Assembly: GCA_963817945.1 (NCBI GenBank) | Contig: CAWFQH010000004.1 | Coordinates: 310,001-374,000 of the forward strand | Source of the DNA: VRUE01 sp963817945 | Lineage (GTDB): Bacteria > Actinomycetota > Thermoleophilia > Solirubrobacterales > 70-9 | DNA length: 64,000 nucleotides | Direction: 5' to 3' | Shown here: positions 17,884 through 24,775 of the stretch, in pieces | Position numbering within the stretch: position 1 is the stretch's first letter | Layout of the letters: every line of letters starts with the position of its first letter | The notes under the pieces: model-generated | What the model saw: the letters and a program-made list of their open reading frames with translations, nothing else | Database searches by the model: none | Told to the model about the DNA's origin: nothing | Position numbers and translations under genes: made by a program

Positions 17884-20129
17884 TGGCCAAGAAGCGCGTT
17901 CACGAGATCGCCAAGGCGAAAGGCGTCAGCAGCAAGGAGCTGCTGGCGGCCTTGAAAGCCGCCGGCATCGAGGCGAAAGCGGCGGCGTCGAGCGTCGAGG
18001 AAAGCGACGCGCTGAAAGCGCTGTCCGCCGCAAACGGCGGCGACGGGGCTGCTTCGACCGCCGCCGCGACCAAACCGAAAGCCGCGGCGCCGAAAGCGGC
18101 AGCGGTGAAACCCGCAGCGGCCAAGCCGGCGCCCCCACAAGAGCCTGGGCCCGCCGCCAAGCAGACTCCCAAGCCGGCTGCGAAACCAGCGGCAAAAAAA
18201 CAATCGGGGGCGACGAAGAAACGCCGCGTCGTGATCGATTCGCAGGCTTCGCGCCGCGAGCAGATGGGTGGGCCGCCGCCGCAGCGGCCGCCGCGTCGTC
18301 GCGGCGGGCGACGCCGCCGGCCGCTGCTGGAGGAGCCGCCGCCCAAATCCGACGAGGCGCCGCCCGAGCCGGAGGCGACCAAGGTCCAGTCCGGCGCCAC
18401 GGTGCGCGAGGTCGCGGAGCTGCTCGGCCTCGGCAGCTCCGAGGTGATCAAGAAGCTGATGATGATGGGCGAGATGGCGACCCTGACCCAGACCCTCACC
18501 GACGACTCGGTGAGGGCGATCGCCGAGGAGTACGACCGCAAGATCGAGATCGTCACCGCCGCCGAGGAGGAGCCCGAGGCGCCGGAGTTCGAGGACGCCG
18601 AGGAGAGCTTGGAGGCGCGGCCGCCGGTGGTCACCGTGATGGGCCACGTCGACCACGGCAAGACCTCGCTGCTCGACGCGATCCGCGAGACCGAGGTCGC
18701 CGCCGGCGAGGCGGGGGGCATCACCCAGCACATCGGCGCCTACCAGGTCCACCACGAGGAGAAGACGATCACCTTCCTCGACACGCCCGGCCATGCTGCC
18801 TTCACGGCGATGCGGGCGCGCGGTGCCAGGGTGACCGACGTCGCCGTGGTCGTCGTCGCCGCCGACGACGGGGTGATGCCGCAGACCAAGGAGGCGATCG
18901 ACCACGCCCGCGCCGCCGACGTGCCGATCCTGATCGCCGTCAACAAGATCGACAAGGAGGGCGCCCAGCCGGACCGGGTTCGCAATGAGCTCGCCGCCGA
19001 GGGCCTCACCCCCGAGGACTGGGGCGGCGAGACCGTCTACTGCGACGTCTCGGCGAAGACACGCGATGGCCTCGACAACCTGCTCGACATGATCCTGCTC
19101 GTCACCGAGCTGGAGGAGCTCGGCGCCAACCCCGATGCGCCCGCCTCCGGCACGGTGATCGAGTCCCAGCTCGACCCGGGCCGCGGCCCGGTCGTCAGCA
19201 TCCTCGTCCAGCGCGGCACGCTGAGGGTTGGTGACGCGCTTGTCGCCGGCCCCCAGTGGGGCAAGGTGCGGGCGATGAGCGACTTCACTGGCGACCGGGT
19301 CGAGCAAGCCGGGCCGGGGATGCCGGTCGAGGTGCTCGGCTTCGACGGCGTTTGCGAGGCCGGTGAGCACGTGCACGCGGTCGAGAACGACCGCCGCGCC
19401 CGGCAGCTGGCGGGGGAGCGGGCAAACCGGCTCAAGACCGAGGCCCTGGCTCGCCGCCAGGCCCGCAAGGTCAGCCTCGAGGAGGTGTTCTCGCGGGCCC
19501 AGGAAGGCGACATCAAGGAGCTCGACATCGTCCTCAAGGCCGACGTCGCCGGCTCGTTGGAGGCGCTGCAGGACGAGCTCGCCAAGGTCCCGCAGGAGCA
19601 GGTGGGGATCAACGTCATCCATTCCCAGACCGGCGGCATCAACGAGTCCGACGTGATGCTGGCCTCGGCCTCCGACGCGATCGTGATCGGCTTCAACGTC
19701 CGGCCCCTGGCCGACGCCCGCAAAGCCGCCGACCGCGAGGGCGTCGACGTCCGCACCTATTCCGTGATCTACAAAATCACCGAAGACCTCCGCAACGCGA
19801 TGGAGGGCTTGCTGGAGGCGGTCGAGGTCGAGGAGACGCTCGGCGAGGCAGAGGTCAAACAAACCTTCAAGGCATCCAAGGTCGGCCGCATCGCCGGCTG
19901 CATCGTCAACGAGGGCAAAGTTAGCCGCGATGCCAATGTGCGCCTGGTCCGGGAGGGGACGGTCATCTGGGACGGCAGGCTCGGCTCGCTGCGCCGCTTC
20001 AAAGACGACGTGCAGGAGGTCGAGGAGGGCCAGGAGTGCGGCATCGTCCTCGAGGGCTACGCCGACATCAAGGAGGGCGACGTGCTCGAGTTCTACAAGA
20101 CCAAGCAGGTCGAGCAGACGCTCGATTAG
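17883..20129 (+). CDS. infB: Translation initiation factor IF-2
   Basis: 748 aa. The GTPase delivers initiator tRNA to the 30S subunit. In order: an N-terminal IF2-N fold (KRVHEIAKAKGVSSKELLAALKAAG), an Ala/Lys/Pro-rich linker to about residue 150, a second IF2-N (VREVAELLGLGSSEVIKKLMM), and the G domain with GHVDHGKT near residue 254. DTPGHAAF, NKID and SAK follow, then the beta-barrel and C1/C2 domains (ADVAGSLEALQDEL, GINESDVMLASAS). GTG 17883 shares its G with the nusA stop TAG. The ylxR gene often found between nusA and infB is absent. Confidence 0.97.
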   Translation: MAKKRVHEIAKAKGVSSKELLAALKAAGIEAKAAASSVEESDALKALSAANGGDGAASTAAATKPKAAAPKAAAVKPAAAKPAPPQEPGPAAKQTPKPAAKPAAKKQSGATKKRRVVIDSQASRREQMGGPPPQRPPRRRGGRRRRPLLEEPPPKSDEAPPEPEATKVQSGATVREVAELLGLGSSEVIKKLMMMGEMATLTQTLTDDSVRAIAEEYDRKIEIVTAAEEEPEAPEFEDAEESLEARPPVVTVMGHVDHGKTSLLDAIRETEVAAGEAGGITQHIGAYQVHHEEKTITFLDTPGHAAFTAMRARGARVTDVAVVVVAADDGVMPQTKEAIDHARAADVPILIAVNKIDKEGAQPDRVRNELAAEGLTPEDWGGETVYCDVSAKTRDGLDNLLDMILLVTELEELGANPDAPASGTVIESQLDPGRGPVVSILVQRGTLRVGDALVAGPQWGKVRAMSDFTGDRVEQAGPGMPVEVLGFDGVCEAGEHVHAVENDRRARQLAGERANRLKTEALARRQARKVSLEEVFSRAQEGDIKELDIVLKADVAGSLEALQDELAKVPQEQVGINVIHSQTGGINESDVMLASASDAIVIGFNVRPLADARKAADREGVDVRTYSVIYKITEDLRNAMEGLLEAVEVEETLGEAEVKQTFKASKVGRIAGCIVNEGKVSRDANVRLVREGTVIWDGRLGSLRRFKDDVQEVEEGQECGIVLEGYADIKEGDVLEFYKTKQVEQTLD

Positions 20130-20130
20130 G

Positions 20131-20475
20131 ATGCCCACGCCTCGCATGCGCCGCATCAACGAGGTGCTTCGCGAGGTGGTCGGCGCCGCCATCGCCACCG
20201 ATTTGAGCGACCCTCGGATCGGCTTCGTCACCGTGACCTCGGTCGAAACCAGCCCAGACCTCCGCACCGCCAAGGTGCACGTCAGCGTCCTCGGCGACGA
20301 GGAGGCCCGCGAGGCGACGCTGGCCGGGCTGCGCGCCTCGCGCGGCGTGATCCAGGCGAAGATCGCGGCCGAGACGAGGATGAAGCGGACGCCGACGGTC
20401 TCCTTCCACTACGACCCGACGGTCGAGCAGGGGATGCGGATCTCGCAGCTCCTGGAGGAGGAGGACGGGGAGTGA
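20131..20475 (+). CDS. rbfA: Ribosome-binding factor A
   Basis: 114 aa. RbfA binds the 30S subunit and supports late 16S rRNA 5'-end maturation. The single KH-like fold is recognised by MRRINEVLREVVGAAIATDLSDPRIGFVTVTSVETSPDLRTAKVHVSVLG and the final FHYDPTVEQGMRI. ATG 20131 directly follows the infB stop, and the gene overlaps the next by 4 nt. Confidence 0.95.
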   Translation: MPTPRMRRINEVLREVVGAAIATDLSDPRIGFVTVTSVETSPDLRTAKVHVSVLGDEEAREATLAGLRASRGVIQAKIAAETRMKRTPTVSFHYDPTVEQGMRISQLLEEEDGE

Positions 20476-21476
20476 GCGAGACGACCGACATCGGCGCCTC
20501 GGCGATCGAGCGGGTCGCCGCCGAGATCCGCGACAACGAGCGCTTCCTGCTCACCGCGCACGAGGGGCCCGACGGCGACGCGCTCGGCTCCCTGCTCGGC
20601 ATGCACCACCTGCTGACCCGGCTCGGCAAGGACTCGGTGATGTTCCTCGCCGCCAAGGAGTTCCCACTGCCGATCGAGTACCGCTTCCTGCCGCTGGAGG
20701 AGGTCTTCCACGAGCCCCCGGCCGACATGAGCGACCGTGTCGTCGTCTTCCTTGACTGCGGCAACATCGACCGGATGCCGGTCGACTTCCTCGCCGACGG
20801 CGACAACCTGCGGCTGAACATCGACCACCACCACGACAACACCCTCTTCGGCGACGTCAACCTCGTCGACGTCGAAGCCTCCTGCACGGCGGAGATCGTC
20901 TATGAGCTGGCGATCCTGCTCGGAGTCGAGCTGACGCCGGAGATGGCCTCCGCTCTATACGTCGGCCTGGTCACCGACACCGGCAAGTTCATGTACGAGA
21001 ACACCAACGCGCGCACGCACCGGATCGCCGCCGAGCTGATCGAAGCCGGGGTGCCGGTCGACGAGACCTACCGGCGCCTCTACGAGCACGTGCCGAGCGA
21101 GAAGCTGCGCCTGCTCTCGCGAGCGCTGGAGGGGATCGAGCGTCACTGCGACGGTGCGCTGGTCCTCGCTTACGTCACCGCTGCCGACTATGCCGCCAGC
21201 GGCGCCGGCGAGGAGATGACCGAGGGGATCATCGACCACCTGCGCTCGGTCGAGGGGGCCAGGGTGGCAGCGCTGATCCGCGATCTCGGCGAACGCGGCC
21301 GCGCCGCCCGCAAGGTCAGCCTCCGCTCCAGCGGCGGCGAGGTCGACGTTTCGGCCATCGCCCGCGCGCACGGGGGCGGTGGCCACAAGCGCGCCGCCGG
21401 TTTCTCGACCGACCTCGAGTACGACGGGCTGGTCGCCTTCCTCTCCGCCGAGGTGACTGCCCAGCTCGGCGCTTGA
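20472..21476 (+). CDS. DHH-family phosphoesterase (NrnA-like nanoRNase / pAp phosphatase)
   Basis: 334 aa. These Mn-dependent enzymes degrade short oligoribonucleotides and often 3',5'-adenosine bisphosphate. The DHH-domain motifs are AHEGPDGDALGSLLG (about residues 25-40), DCGNIDRMP, and the DHH signature NIDHHHDNTLFGDVN; the DHHA1 domain ends with the glycine-rich AHGGGGHKRAAGFS. The position between rbfA and truB is the conserved one for NrnA in Gram-positive bacteria. GTG 20472 overlaps rbfA (GTGA). Substrate preference is inferred from the family. Confidence 0.9.
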   Translation: MSETTDIGASAIERVAAEIRDNERFLLTAHEGPDGDALGSLLGMHHLLTRLGKDSVMFLAAKEFPLPIEYRFLPLEEVFHEPPADMSDRVVVFLDCGNIDRMPVDFLADGDNLRLNIDHHHDNTLFGDVNLVDVEASCTAEIVYELAILLGVELTPEMASALYVGLVTDTGKFMYENTNARTHRIAAELIEAGVPVDETYRRLYEHVPSEKLRLLSRALEGIERHCDGALVLAYVTAADYAASGAGEEMTEGIIDHLRSVEGARVAALIRDLGERGRAARKVSLRSSGGEVDVSAIARAHGGGGHKRAAGFSTDLEYDGLVAFLSAEVTAQLGA

Positions 21477-21478
21477 GC

Positions 21479-22129
21479 ATGGCCGGCGACGACGTGGCGG
21501 CCGTGCTGCTTTGCGACAAGCCGGCCGGGATAACCTCGCACGACATGGTCCTCCGGGTGCGACGCGAGCGCGACTGCAAAGTGGGCCATGCCGGCACCCT
21601 CGATCCCTTCGCGACCGGCCTGCTGCTCGTACTGCTGGGCCGAGCAACGCGGCTGCAGCGTTTCCTTACCGACCTGCCGAAGACCTACCGGGCCCGGGCG
21701 CGGCTCGGCTGGCGCTCCAGCACCGGCGATCCGGAAGGCGAGCTGAGCGAAACGAGCAGGATCCCGGAGTCCCTGCAGCTGCCTACCGGCCGCGTCCGCC
21801 AGCGGGTGCCGATGACCTCGGCCGTGCGCGTCGGTGGCGAGCGGCTCTACCGCAAAGCCCATCGCGGCGAAGAGATAGAGACCCCGGAGCGCGTGGTTGA
21901 TGTCTACCGCGCGGACCTGCTCGACTCCGACGGTGCCAGCGCCGAGTACGAGATCGAGTGCTCGACCGGCACCTACATCCGCACTCTGGTCGAGACACTT
22001 GACGACGCCTACTGCGAGGAGCTACGGCGCACTGCAATCGGGCCGTTCCGGGTGCAGGACGCTGGCAAGGAGATCCCGCTCCAGCGCGCCGCCGAACTGG
22101 TACCAGCCGCAGCGGAGGCCCTGCGTTGA
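21479..22129 (+). CDS. truB: tRNA pseudouridine-55 synthase TruB, short form
   Basis: 216 aa, against 290-310 for typical TruB. It isomerises U55 in the T loop of tRNAs. The catalytic Asp lies in GHAGTLDPFATGLLLVLLG, and the YRAR strand, AVRVGGERLYRKAHRGEE and CSTGTYIRTLVETL are normal. The C-terminal extension that carries a PUA-like or TruB-C domain in most members is missing: the protein stops soon after RRTAIGPFRVQDA. ATG 21479 is preferred to TTG 21473. Catalysis should be intact, but T-arm grip may differ. Confidence 0.92.
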   Translation: MAGDDVAAVLLCDKPAGITSHDMVLRVRRERDCKVGHAGTLDPFATGLLLVLLGRATRLQRFLTDLPKTYRARARLGWRSSTGDPEGELSETSRIPESLQLPTGRVRQRVPMTSAVRVGGERLYRKAHRGEEIETPERVVDVYRADLLDSDGASAEYEIECSTGTYIRTLVETLDDAYCEELRRTAIGPFRVQDAGKEIPLQRAAELVPAAAEALR

Positions 22130-22199
22130 GCACCGCATCGGACTTTCACCCCCCTCTGGGGTTGTCAATGTCGGAAGCGACGATCCGAGGCCCGCGGTC

Positions 22200-23087
22200 G
22201 TGAGCATCCAGGTCACCTCGCTGCCCGAGGCAGAGCCGCGGCCGCGCCACGTCGCGATCGGCACCTTCGACGGTGTCCACCGCGGCCACCAAGCTGTAAT
22301 CGAGGGCGCCGACACGGTGCTCACCTTCGACCCGCACCCGCTTGAGATCTTGCACCCGACTGCGCTGCCGAAGCTGATCATGCCCTTCGAGGTCAAGCGC
22401 GACGTGATCGAGGGGCTGGGCGTGCGCGAGCTGGTCGTCATCCCCTTCGACCGTGAGTTCGCGTCGGTCAGCGCCGAGGGATTCATCGAGGACGTCTTGA
22501 TTGAGCGTCTCGCCGCCGAGCGTGTCTCAGTCGGCGAGAACTTCCGCTTCGGCGCCAAGGCCAAGGGCGATCCGGCGATGCTGAGCGCACGCACCGAGTT
22601 CGAGACGGGCGTCGTGCCCCTGGTCGAGGTCGATGGGGAGGCCGTCTCTTCGACCAGAATCCGGGCTCTGGTCGCGGCTGGCGATATGGAGGGGGCGCTG
22701 CACTGCCTCGGCGCCCCGTTCATGGTCGAGGGGACCGTCGTCGAGGGCGACAAGCGGGGCCGGAGGCTGGGCTTCCCGACCGCCAACATCGTCCCCGACG
22801 ACCGTCTCGCGATCCCCGGCCACGGCGTCTACGCCGCCTTCGCCAACGGCGTCCCGGCCGCCGTCAACGTCGGTGTTCGGCCGACTTTTGACACCGGCCG
22901 CGGCGTCCTCATCGAGACCTATCTGATCGACCGCTCCGAAGACCTCTACGGCGCCACCCTGCGGGTCGCATTCGTCGAGCGCCTGCGCGGCGAGAAACGC
23001 TTCGCCGGGGTCGAGGAGTTGATCGCGCAGATGAAGATCGACGTGGACGACGCCAAAGTCGTTTGCTCGGCATTTCAGCAGCCCTAG
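22200..23087 (+). CDS. ribF: Bifunctional riboflavin kinase / FAD synthetase
   Basis: 295 aa. It makes FMN and FAD from riboflavin. The N-terminal adenylyltransferase has AIGTFDGVHRGHQAVI, FDPHPLEIL, and the STRIRALV motif; the C-terminal kinase starts near GTVVEGDKRGRRLGFPTANI and contains the GVYAAF, NVGVRPTF and IETYLID segments. GTG 22200 gives the expected start; the 70-nt gap after truB shows no clear hairpin. Riboflavin cofactor supply fits the FAD/FMN enzymes in the window, but the position next to truB is simply the usual one. Confidence 0.95.
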   Translation: MSIQVTSLPEAEPRPRHVAIGTFDGVHRGHQAVIEGADTVLTFDPHPLEILHPTALPKLIMPFEVKRDVIEGLGVRELVVIPFDREFASVSAEGFIEDVLIERLAAERVSVGENFRFGAKAKGDPAMLSARTEFETGVVPLVEVDGEAVSSTRIRALVAAGDMEGALHCLGAPFMVEGTVVEGDKRGRRLGFPTANIVPDDRLAIPGHGVYAAFANGVPAAVNVGVRPTFDTGRGVLIETYLIDRSEDLYGATLRVAFVERLRGEKRFAGVEELIAQMKIDVDDAKVVCSAFQQP

Positions 23088-23105
23088 TTCCGACGGATCT
23101 GAAGG

Positions 23106-23225
23106 GCTGGAGGGAGCTGGTGTCCTCCTCACTCGCAACTCGTCGTTGATGAGGTTGCAAGCTGTCGCCTCTAGCTTTCTGCTCCTCCCGCGCAAAACGT
23201 TCGGAGGACACCAGCTCCCTCCAGC
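23106..23225 (+). repeat. Family II hairpin element, copy 1 (ribF-rpsO gap)
   Basis: Perfect 23-bp inverted arms (23106-23128 and 23203-23225) enclose a 74-nt core (23129-23202). The core begins TCACTCGCAACTCGTCG and ends CTCCTCCCGCGCAAAACGTTC. The same 74-nt core occurs in reverse orientation at 23338-23411, with both ends identical and about 58 of 74 bases matching, but the arms there have a different sequence. The minus strand of the core also reads into the 3' end of ribF without a gene-like signal. Confidence 0.85.
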
Positions 23226-23310
23226 TCACCGGCCGCCCCGGAAGACATCAGCTCCTCAGCTCATCGGCCGGGCTCGGACGACGTCAGCTCCACCTCAGCC
23301 AGCGGTGCGG
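23203..23310 (+). repeat. Three degenerate 36-38-nt tandem repeats
   Basis: Units start at 23203, 23240 and 23276. Each begins GGAxGACxyCAGCTCC and continues with a CAGCTCAyCGGCCG-like half. The first unit overlaps the right arm of the Family II element, so the tandem array may have grown out of that arm. The units are too divergent and lack spacers, so this is not a CRISPR array. Confidence 0.6.
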
Positions 23311-23315
23311 CTGGT

Positions 23316-23433
23316 CAGGGAGGGTGGGTGAGCCTGCGAACGTTTTGCGCGGGAGGAGAGCCAACCTTGAGGCGTCAGCAGTCTGCGTCTCCATCGACGA
23401 GTTGCGAGTGAGCAGGTTTGCCCACCCTCCCTG
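23316..23433 (-). repeat. Family II hairpin element, copy 2 (ribF-rpsO gap)
   Basis: Arms of 22 bp (23316-23337, beginning CAGGGAGGGTGGG; 23412-23433) flank a 74-nt core that is the reverse complement of the core at 23129-23202. Three arm positions are not Watson-Crick in DNA, but all become G-U pairs in the plus-strand RNA, so the RNA stem is complete. The right arm ends 40 nt before the rpsO start. Confidence 0.85.
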
Positions 23434-23472
23434 CCCCGGCAGGGCCTCATGGCCTGTAAGCTTCGGCGCCGC
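23434..23472 (+). promoter_or_regulatory. Short hairpins ahead of rpsO
   Basis: AGGGCC-TCAT-GGCCTGT (about 23441-23457) forms a small stem directly before the rpsO start. S15 commonly represses its own translation by binding a hairpin or pseudoknot here, so this is a candidate S15 leader. No match to a specific published S15 leader class could be made by eye. Confidence 0.3.
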
Positions 23473-23742
23473 ATGGGCCTGACCAAAGAGAAGAAGAACG
23501 AGCTGATCGGCAAGCACGGTCGCGCTGACGGGGACACCGGGTCTCCCGAGGTGCAGGTGGCGCTGCTGACTGAGCGGATCAACGAGCTCACCGAGCACCT
23601 CCGCACCCACGCCAAAGACCATCACTCCCGCCGCGGCCTGCTGATGCTCGTCGGCAAGCGGCGCCGCATGCTGCGCTACCTGGAACGCACCGATCTGGAG
23701 CGCTACCGCGCGCTCGTCGCCGAGCTCGGCCTGCGTAGATGA
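23473..23742 (+). CDS. rpsO: 30S ribosomal protein S15
   Basis: 89 aa, the canonical length. S15 is a primary 16S rRNA binder of the platform. MGLTKEKKNELIGKHGRADGDTGSPEVQVALLTERI and the HSRRGLLMLVGKRRRMLRYL segment are conserved. ATG 23473 is chosen over an in-frame ATG 24 nt upstream because it matches the normal N-terminus. It overlaps the peroxiredoxin gene by 4 nt. Confidence 0.97.
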   Translation: MGLTKEKKNELIGKHGRADGDTGSPEVQVALLTERINELTEHLRTHAKDHHSRRGLLMLVGKRRRMLRYLERTDLERYRALVAELGLRR

Positions 23743-24200
23743 TCGCCGTCGGGGAGACCGCCCCCGACTTCACCCTTCGAAACCAAGACGGTGAGAAGGT
23801 CTCGCTCTCGGACTTCCGCGGCCGCAAGCTTCTGCTGGTCTTCTACCCACAGGACTTCAGCCCGGCCTGCTCCGATCAGCTCTCGCTCTACCAGGAGGTG
23901 AAGCCGGAGCTGGCCGCCAGAGGGGTGGAGCTGGTCGGGATCAGCGTCGACCATGCCTGGGCCCACAAGGCCTTCCAGGAGAAGCTCGGCATCGACATCG
24001 CCCTGCTTGCGGACTTCGAGCCCAAGGGCGAGGTGGCGCGCGCCTACGATGCCTATGTCGAGGAGCGCGGCCACGCCAACCGCTCCCTCGTCCTGATCGA
24101 TGAGGAGGGGACCGTCGAGTGGGTGCACGAGTCGCCGACGCCGCTGGAGATCCCTGGCGCCAACCTGATCTTCGACGCGCTGGCGTCGGTCGCGGCCTGA
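23739..24200 (+). CDS. Peroxiredoxin, 1-Cys (AhpE/Bcp-like)
   Basis: 153 aa. It reduces peroxides. The peroxidatic Cys44 lies in PQDFSPACSDQLS, with the conserved Pro-x3-Ser/Thr-x2-Cys spacing. There is no second cysteine anywhere in the protein, so a resolving thiol must come from another protein or low-molecular-weight thiol, as in mycobacterial AhpE. It is inserted between rpsO and pnp, which are usually adjacent, and is coupled to rpsO by ATGA and to the thioredoxin-fold gene after it. Confidence 0.88.
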   Translation: MIAVGETAPDFTLRNQDGEKVSLSDFRGRKLLLVFYPQDFSPACSDQLSLYQEVKPELAARGVELVGISVDHAWAHKAFQEKLGIDIALLADFEPKGEVARAYDAYVEERGHANRSLVLIDEEGTVEWVHESPTPLEIPGANLIFDALASVAA

Positions 24201-24223
24201 CTACCGACCTGACCAGCGCCGGG

Positions 24224-24664
24224 GTGCCGCCGCCCGGTCCCGAGGATCACGTGCGGGGGGAGGGAGAGGGGCTGATCGTCTACGCCGACCTCGGTTGCCC
24301 GCGCTGCGCCGCGGCCTGGGCGGAGATTCAAGCCCGGCCCAGGCGGCTTGTCTTTCGCCACTTCCCGGTTGCCACCCGGCACCCGCGCTCGCCGGCGCTG
24401 CATGCGGCCGCCGAGGCGGCAGCCCTCCAGGGCCGCTTCTTCGAGATGGTCGCCTCGCTCTACGCCGACCGCGGCCGGGTCGACGACCCGCACCTCTGGC
24501 AGCGCGCCGAGCGCCTCGGCATCGATCTCGAGCGCTTCGAGGTCGATCGCCGCTCCGAGGCCGTCGCGGCGAGGGTACGCCGTGATTTTGAGTCGGGAAT
24601 CCGGGCCGGCGTTACCGCCACCCCCGCCGTCTTCGCCGACGTGCCTGAGGTTGAGCACCCATAG
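24224..24664 (+). CDS. DsbA-like thioredoxin-fold protein, apparently truncated
   Basis: 146 aa from GTG 24224; a CTG at 24197 is also possible. The N-terminus GPEDHVRGEGEGLIVYADLGCPRCAAAW is that of the DsbA/thioredoxin_4 family, with the active-site CPRC. The helical insertion (ALHAAAEAAALQGRFFEMVASLYADRGRV) follows, then the cis-Pro strand GVTATPAVFADV. The family normally continues with another strand and helix after that. Here the frame enters a 48-nt palindrome (24639-24686) and stops in its loop. No export signal is seen, so it may act in the cytoplasm with the neighbouring peroxiredoxin. Confidence 0.7.
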   Translation: MPPPGPEDHVRGEGEGLIVYADLGCPRCAAAWAEIQARPRRLVFRHFPVATRHPRSPALHAAAEAAALQGRFFEMVASLYADRGRVDDPHLWQRAERLGIDLERFEVDRRSEAVAARVRRDFESGIRAGVTATPAVFADVPEVEHP

Positions 24665-24686
24665 GGGTGCATAACTTCAGGCACGT
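24639..24686 (+). repeat. 48-nt palindrome ending the dsbA-like gene
   Basis: ACGTGCCTGAGGTTGAGCACC pairs with the downstream half around the loop ATAG. The stem is about 22 bp with one A-A mismatch and two G-U pairs. The stop codon TAG lies in the loop. No T tract follows, so an ordinary intrinsic terminator is unlikely, but it could block 3' exonucleases ahead of pnp. Confidence 0.75.
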
Positions 24687-24741
24687 CCCTGCGCCTGTAG
24701 TCTCTGCCGTGAAAGAGAACGAGAGTTCTGGAATTGCAATG

Positions 24742-24765
24742 GGTCGCCAACCGGGCGACCGGAGG
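24742..24765 (+). promoter_or_regulatory. Hairpin next to the pnp ribosome binding site
   Basis: GGTCGCC-AACCG-GGCGACC forms a 7-bp stem that ends directly at GGAGG (24761-24765), the Shine-Dalgarno of pnp with a 10-nt spacer. In other bacteria PNPase autoregulates through a leader hairpin. This is a candidate site, but it lacks a long duplex for RNase III. Confidence 0.45.
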
Positions 24766-24775
24766 TAAAAACTGA

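Noticed and set aside
17880..20273. Nearly 800-codon minus-strand frame over infB
   Set aside because: IF-2 motifs on the plus strand are complete; the antisense frame is open only because of extreme third-position GC.
23203..23310. Possible CRISPR array in the ribF-rpsO gap
   Set aside because: Three degenerate, contiguous units without spacers, no Cas gene in the window, and the first unit is an arm of a hairpin element.
23146..23331. Small plus-strand ORF through Family II copy 1 (and its counterpart in copy 2 on the minus strand)
   Set aside because: Both cores read as peptides containing SS...LLPRKTF, which is intriguing, but the ORFs have no start signals and the arms, not the codons, keep their pattern; I treat the similarity as a by-product of the shared core.
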